Shown here: piece by piece, positions 63,701 to 64,000 of the stretch
Layout of the letters: every line of letters starts with the position of its first letter
Numbering within the stretch: the stretch's first letter is position 1
Made by a program: the position numbers and the translations under genes
Origin: Taeniopygia guttata
Taxonomy: Eukaryota; Chordata; Aves; Passeriformes; Estrildidae
Reading direction: 5' to 3'
Assembly: GCF_048771995.1 (NCBI RefSeq)
Contig: NC_133033.1
Span: 5,642,501-5,706,500 of the forward strand
Length of the DNA stretch: 64,000 bases
The notes under the pieces: model-generated
Told to the model about the DNA's origin: nothing
Seen by the model: only the letters and a program-made list of their open reading frames with translations
Database searches by the model: none

Positions 63701-64000
63701 GACTACTATTCACTCAGAATGGTGTTTCTGATGGTGGGATGTGCCACATTAACAAACCAAATTACCTGTTGGTGGAAGTCAGTGTCAGTTGAATTGCATT
63801 ACTGAAGCCAACAGGAACTTGGGTGCAATGCCTGGGGTGTTGCTGGGGAGTGCTTTGCTGTTTTATAAATAGTCTAATACAGTGGGTGCTTATTAAAGAA
63901 AACACCATTAAATAGCCAGTGAACTAATCAGAAATACATACTTTTTTTTTTCCTCCAGTCTGATTCGCATCAGTCATCTTACTCTCCACAACCTCAGCAA
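33216..64000 (+). CDS. TUT4: Terminal uridylyltransferase 4 (3' end beyond the window)
   Basis: 28 joined coding segments give about 1,385 residues in one frame. The family is known to add uridines to pre-let-7 with LIN28 and to short poly(A) tails, in the cytoplasm. Domains by residue: basic/Ser-rich N-terminus 1-187; matrin-type C2H2 finger (Cys254, Cys257, His270, His276); pseudo-nucleotidyltransferase from about 341 with GSC at 348-350; first PAP-associated domain about 568-625; disordered acidic linker 660-850; CCHC knuckle 879-892; active nucleotidyltransferase with GSS 961-963 and Asp973, Asp975, Asp1034; second PAP-associated domain about 1136-1195; CCHC knuckles 1259-1272 and 1303-1316; start of the Gln/Pro-rich tail. 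TUT7 is less likely: the N-terminus and the EGDISLYNTLAQHNTR segment are TUT4-like. Introns not listed separately show GT-AG ends and nothing else recognisable. Confidence 0.97.
33778..35451 (+). other. TUT4: TUT4 intron 2
   Basis: 1.67 kb. A moderately GC-rich block lies near 34.8-35.0 kb; nothing else recognised. Confidence 0.85.
35452..35615 (+). CDS. TUT4: TUT4 exon 3
   Basis: Acceptor TTGCTTTAG, donor GAAAAA|GTAGGT. Includes the conserved VIDES and GLKQAEERLERD motifs, residues 188-242. Confidence 0.95.
35616..38401 (+). other. TUT4: TUT4 intron 3
   Basis: 2.8 kb. Contains a GC-rich patch at 37.78-38.05 kb and a long T run near 37.53 kb. No exon fits the TUT4 frame here. Confidence 0.85.
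38402..38518 (+). CDS. TUT4: TUT4 exon 4: C2H2 (matrin-type) zinc finger
   Basis: 39 codons, phase 0 at both ends. Encodes Cys254-x2-Cys257, x12, His270-x5-His276. Donor ATG|GTAAGT. In the known family this module is part of the LIN28/pre-let-7 binding half. Confidence 0.96.
38519..40571 (+). other. TUT4: TUT4 intron 4
   Basis: 2.05 kb. A 16-bp segment (AGTCCCAAATGACTTG) is tandemly duplicated at about 40012-40043. Confidence 0.85.
40572..40749 (+). CDS. TUT4: TUT4 exon 5
   Basis: Residues 282-340. Acceptor TTATTCAG, donor CCAG|GTATTC. Contains LRALPPPS and a helical segment leading into the first nucleotidyltransferase domain. Confidence 0.95.
40750..42870 (+). other. TUT4: TUT4 intron 5
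   Basis: 2.1 kb, carrying a CR1 fragment at about 42.0 kb. Confidence 0.85.
41990..42145 (+). mobile_element. CR1 LINE fragment (internal 3' region)
   Basis: GGCACAGGTTGCCTGGAGAG, CTCCATCCGTGCAGATTTTC and GGGCAACCTGCTCTAGGTGA match the well-known CR1 block upstream of its 3' end, in plus orientation. The 3' terminus is missing. Confidence 0.85.
42871..42959 (+). CDS. TUT4: TUT4 exon 6: core of the inactive nucleotidyltransferase
   Basis: Residues 341-370, with LRMYGSCLTRF and SDVNIDIKFPPK. The domain is catalytically dead in known TUT4/TUT7. The third residue of the GSS-type motif is Cys here. Confidence 0.96.
43783..43834 (+). CDS. TUT4: TUT4 exon 7
   Basis: 52 nt, residues 371-387 plus one base; acceptor GTCATTGTAG, donor AGTG|GTGAGT. 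Encodes MSQPDVLIQVLEILKNS. Confidence 0.94.
44398..44467 (+). CDS. TUT4: TUT4 exon 8
   Basis: 70 nt ending AAAAG|GTATTT. Encodes VESDFHAKVPVV, the strand that would carry the third acidic residue in active relatives. Confidence 0.95.
45391..45517 (+). CDS. TUT4: TUT4 exon 9
   Basis: Residues 411-453, including ACLTTDLLAALGKLEP and LVLAFRYWAR. Donor GCTAGA|GTAAGT. Confidence 0.96.
45962..46081 (+). CDS. TUT4: TUT4 exon 10
   Basis: 40 codons, phase 0 at both ends. Contains GGIPSYSFALMVIFFLQQRK, typical of the helical central domain. Confidence 0.96.
46461..46682 (+). CDS. TUT4: TUT4 exon 11: low-complexity loop
   Basis: 74 codons, phase 0. Starts IEGFD and ends KEKHGI before GTAAGT. The middle is Lys/Glu/Gln-rich and poorly conserved, a loop before the PAP-associated domain. 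Confidence 0.93.
46831..47005 (+). CDS. TUT4: TUT4 exon 12: first PAP-associated domain
   Basis: Residues 568-625. SLGQLWLELLKFYTLEF and EYVISIRVQDLLTREN are diagnostic. Separated from exon 11 by an intron of only 148 nt. Confidence 0.96.
47006..48328 (+). other. TUT4: TUT4 intron 12
   Basis: 1.3 kb with a purine-rich stretch at 47.34-47.50 kb; nothing else recognised. Confidence 0.85.
48329..49071 (+). CDS. TUT4: TUT4 exon 13: acidic disordered linker
   Basis: 743 nt, the largest coding exon. Starts DPFALKRNVARSLNSQ, passes through a long Ser/Glu/Cys-rich linker of low conservation, and ends YVFDKFIFTSGK|GTAAGC. The linker joins the pre-let-7-binding half to the catalytic half. Confidence 0.95.
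49545..49695 (+). CDS. TUT4: TUT4 exon 14: first CCHC zinc knuckle
   Basis: Cys879-x2-Cys882-x4-His887-x4-Cys892, then KIDLKPLPPMTDRF. The acceptor is unusual: CCCCAAAAAAG, with purines right before the AG. Confidence 0.95.
50052..50125 (+). mobile_element. Possible LTR-derived fragment
   Basis: GGTGGGTAAACCTTGGCTGG followed by ACACCGGTGTCCACCAGGCC resembles a start motif I recall from avian endogenous retroviral LTRs. It is short and has no coding content. Low certainty. Confidence 0.3.
50168..50200 (+). repeat. (CAA)n microsatellite
   Basis: Interrupted CAA repeat ending in an A run, about 80 bp upstream of TUT4 exon 15. Confidence 0.85.
50282..50368 (+). CDS. TUT4: TUT4 exon 15
   Basis: 87 nt, residues 924-952. 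Acceptor TTTTTACTTAG, donor AATG|GTATGT. Encodes DELSPPLSEQQNREQILASL. Confidence 0.94.
50369..51749 (+). other. TUT4: TUT4 intron 15
   Basis: 1.4 kb; no recognisable element. Confidence 0.85.
51750..51853 (+). CDS. TUT4: TUT4 exon 16: active-site nucleotidyltransferase motif
   Basis: Encodes LFGSSKNGFGFRDSDLDICM. Asp973 and Asp975 of DSDLD are the expected Mg-binding pair, so this copy is catalytically competent. Confidence 0.97.
52218..52275 (+). CDS. TUT4: TUT4 exon 17
   Basis: 58 nt, residues 988-1006. Acceptor TTTTTCCTAG, donor CCAG|GTAGGT. Encodes KLNCKEIIEGLAKVLKKHP. Confidence 0.94.
52370..52473 (+). CDS. TUT4: TUT4 exon 18: third catalytic aspartate
   Basis: Residues 1007-1041. 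Includes ILPITTAKVPIVKFEHRRSG and Asp1034 in EGDISLYNTL. The upstream intron is only 94 nt. Confidence 0.96.
52868..52957 (+). CDS. TUT4: TUT4 exon 19
   Basis: 30 codons, AQHNTRMLATYAAIDPRVQ onward; donor GCAAAG|GTAATA. Confidence 0.96.
52958..54832 (+). other. TUT4: TUT4 intron 19
   Basis: 1.9 kb; contains an inverted CR1 remnant at 54.23 kb. Confidence 0.85.
54232..54297 (-). mobile_element. CR1 3'-region fragment, inverted
   Basis: GAGTTGGAAGGGACCTTGAG and CTCATCTGGTTCCAACTCCC are the reverse complement of the CR1 3' block; the extreme terminus is degenerate. Confidence 0.8.
54833..54946 (+). CDS. TUT4: TUT4 exon 20
   Basis: 38 codons; CDIGDASRGSLSSYAYILM and a PPVIPVLQE end, which form the nucleoside-binding part of the central domain. 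Confidence 0.96.
54947..56041 (+). other. TUT4: TUT4 intron 20
   Basis: 1.1 kb; a short direct duplication of GATACTTTAGTA near 55.61-55.64 kb; nothing else. Confidence 0.85.
56042..56119 (+). CDS. TUT4: TUT4 exon 21
   Basis: 26 codons; IFDGKQIPQRMVDGWNAFFF. Donor GAATTG|GTAATA. Confidence 0.95.
56516..56693 (+). CDS. TUT4: TUT4 exon 22: second PAP-associated domain
   Basis: SLGELWLGLLRFYTEEFDF and YVISIRQKKLLTTF. Same architecture and same phase pattern as exon 12, as expected for the duplicated halves. Confidence 0.97.
57027..57074 (+). CDS. TUT4: TUT4 exon 23
   Basis: 48 nt; DPFDLNHNLGAGVSRK. Followed by an 87-nt intron. Confidence 0.95.
57162..57244 (+). CDS. TUT4: TUT4 exon 24
   Basis: 83 nt; MTNFIMKAFINGRKLFGTPF. 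Acceptor TTTCTCCAATAG, donor GAAGCT|GTAAGT. Confidence 0.95.
57245..58595 (+). other. TUT4: TUT4 intron 24
   Basis: 1.35 kb; no recognisable element. Confidence 0.85.
58596..58711 (+). CDS. TUT4: TUT4 exon 25: second CCHC zinc knuckle
   Basis: Cys1259-x2-Cys1262-x4-His1267-x4-Cys1272 within CCRVCGKIGHYMKDC. Donor AGGAG|GTAAGT. Confidence 0.96.
58712..60266 (+). other. TUT4: TUT4 intron 25
   Basis: 1.55 kb; contains the perfect 14-bp hairpin at 59.23 kb. Confidence 0.85.
59230..59266. repeat. Perfect 14-bp inverted repeat with 9-nt loop
   Basis: TTCTGTAACATCAT, then ATTAGTGCC, then ATGATGTTACAGAA. It would form a stable stem in RNA or cruciform in DNA. A second small inverted repeat (ATCACC...GGTGAT) follows at once. 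Confidence 0.9.
60267..60427 (+). CDS. TUT4: TUT4 exon 26: basic/acidic spacer and third CCHC knuckle
   Basis: LKKKENEKDDEKEVKEDD, then Cys1303-x2-Cys1306-x4-His1311-x4-Cys1316. Acceptor TTGTTTAG; the human protein, as remembered, carries an extra LLFR encoded just upstream of this point. Confidence 0.93.
60709..60762 (+). repeat. (TAA)n microsatellite
   Basis: Interrupted TAA/TAG repeat about 40 bp upstream of the candidate microexon. Confidence 0.9.
60800..60823 (+). CDS. TUT4: Candidate TUT4 24-nt microexon
   Basis: 24 nt between TTCTCAAATGTTAG and a perfect GTAAGT donor. It keeps the reading phase and would insert eight residues (ANPPSSVR) after the third knuckle. The frame is equally open without it, so it may be a cassette exon or a chance match. 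Confidence 0.5.
61408..61505 (+). CDS. TUT4: TUT4 exon downstream of the third knuckle
   Basis: 98 nt; TQLVRSMVNSQLVAVG, a Gln-rich stretch, then LRTRQSSEC before GTAAGT. Matches the remembered QLVRNLVNAQQ and IRTRQSSEC segments of human TUT4. Confidence 0.93.
61506..63958 (+). other. TUT4: TUT4 intron before the last visible exon
   Basis: 2.45 kb; no exon fitting the TUT4 frame and no recognisable repeat. Confidence 0.8.
63959..64000 (+). CDS. TUT4: TUT4 exon truncated by the window edge
   Basis: Acceptor is a T-rich run ending TCCTCCAG. 14 codons are visible (SDSHQSSYSPQPQQ), the start of the Gln/Pro-rich C-terminal region. Confidence 0.9.

Noticed and set aside
33216-64000. TUT7 (ZCCHC6) as identity of the uridylyltransferase
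   Set aside because: One segment (MSQPDVL) is TUT7-like, but the N-terminus, the EGDISL segment and the position next to GPX7 match TUT4.
1-64000. CRISPR arrays, operons, prokaryotic mobile systems, tRNA or rRNA genes
   Set aside because: The window is vertebrate intron-exon DNA; no regularly spaced repeats, clover-leaf motifs or rRNA segments were recognised.

Overview
The window is vertebrate nuclear DNA, almost certainly avian. Coding exons are short, with GT-AG introns, and several CR1-type LINE 3' ends carry the form typical of birds (repeated ATTCTATG-like termini beside a GTTGGAAGGGACC-like block). Two protein-coding genes are readable and lie head to head: GPX7 on the minus strand (exons between 12.4 and 21.2 kb) and TUT4 (ZCCHC11) on the plus strand (about 24.9 kb to beyond the right edge). 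As far as I recall, the same divergent pair is found in mammals (human 1p32), so this looks like conserved synteny rather than anything horizontally acquired.

Layout. 1-9.8 kb: AT-rich intergenic DNA downstream of GPX7 with no gene I can support, one CR1 3' end near 4.0 kb and an 18-bp perfect palindrome. 9.8-11.5 kb: a diverged inverted repeat with arms of about 280-300 bp around a 1.1-kb spacer. 12.0-21.2 kb: GPX7, three coding exons, 210 residues, Cys-type glutathione peroxidase ending in KDEL, with a first exon inside a CpG island. 21.3-24.6 kb: intergenic, with CR1 fragments near both promoters. 24.6-25.4 kb: CpG island and probable untranslated first exon of TUT4, carrying short upstream ORFs and a YY1-like element. 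25.0-33.1 kb: TUT4 intron 1, with a second small GC-rich island at 31 kb. 33.2-64.0 kb: 27 confident TUT4 coding exons plus a candidate 24-nt microexon; they encode about 1,385 residues. The last exon is cut by the window edge, so the proline/glutamine-rich C-terminus and 3' UTR lie outside.

Function. GPX7 is an ER-lumen peroxidase of oxidative protein folding. TUT4 is a cytoplasmic terminal uridylyltransferase acting on pre-let-7 (with LIN28) and on deadenylated mRNAs. The two proteins have unrelated roles; the proximity is positional. Exon boundaries were joined by hand from splice motifs, preserved reading phase and remembered family sequence. No alignment was run. I found no strong candidate for an undescribed system. 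The items most worth checking are the microexon, the alternative GPX7 N-terminus, the TUT4 leader uORFs and the inverted repeat.
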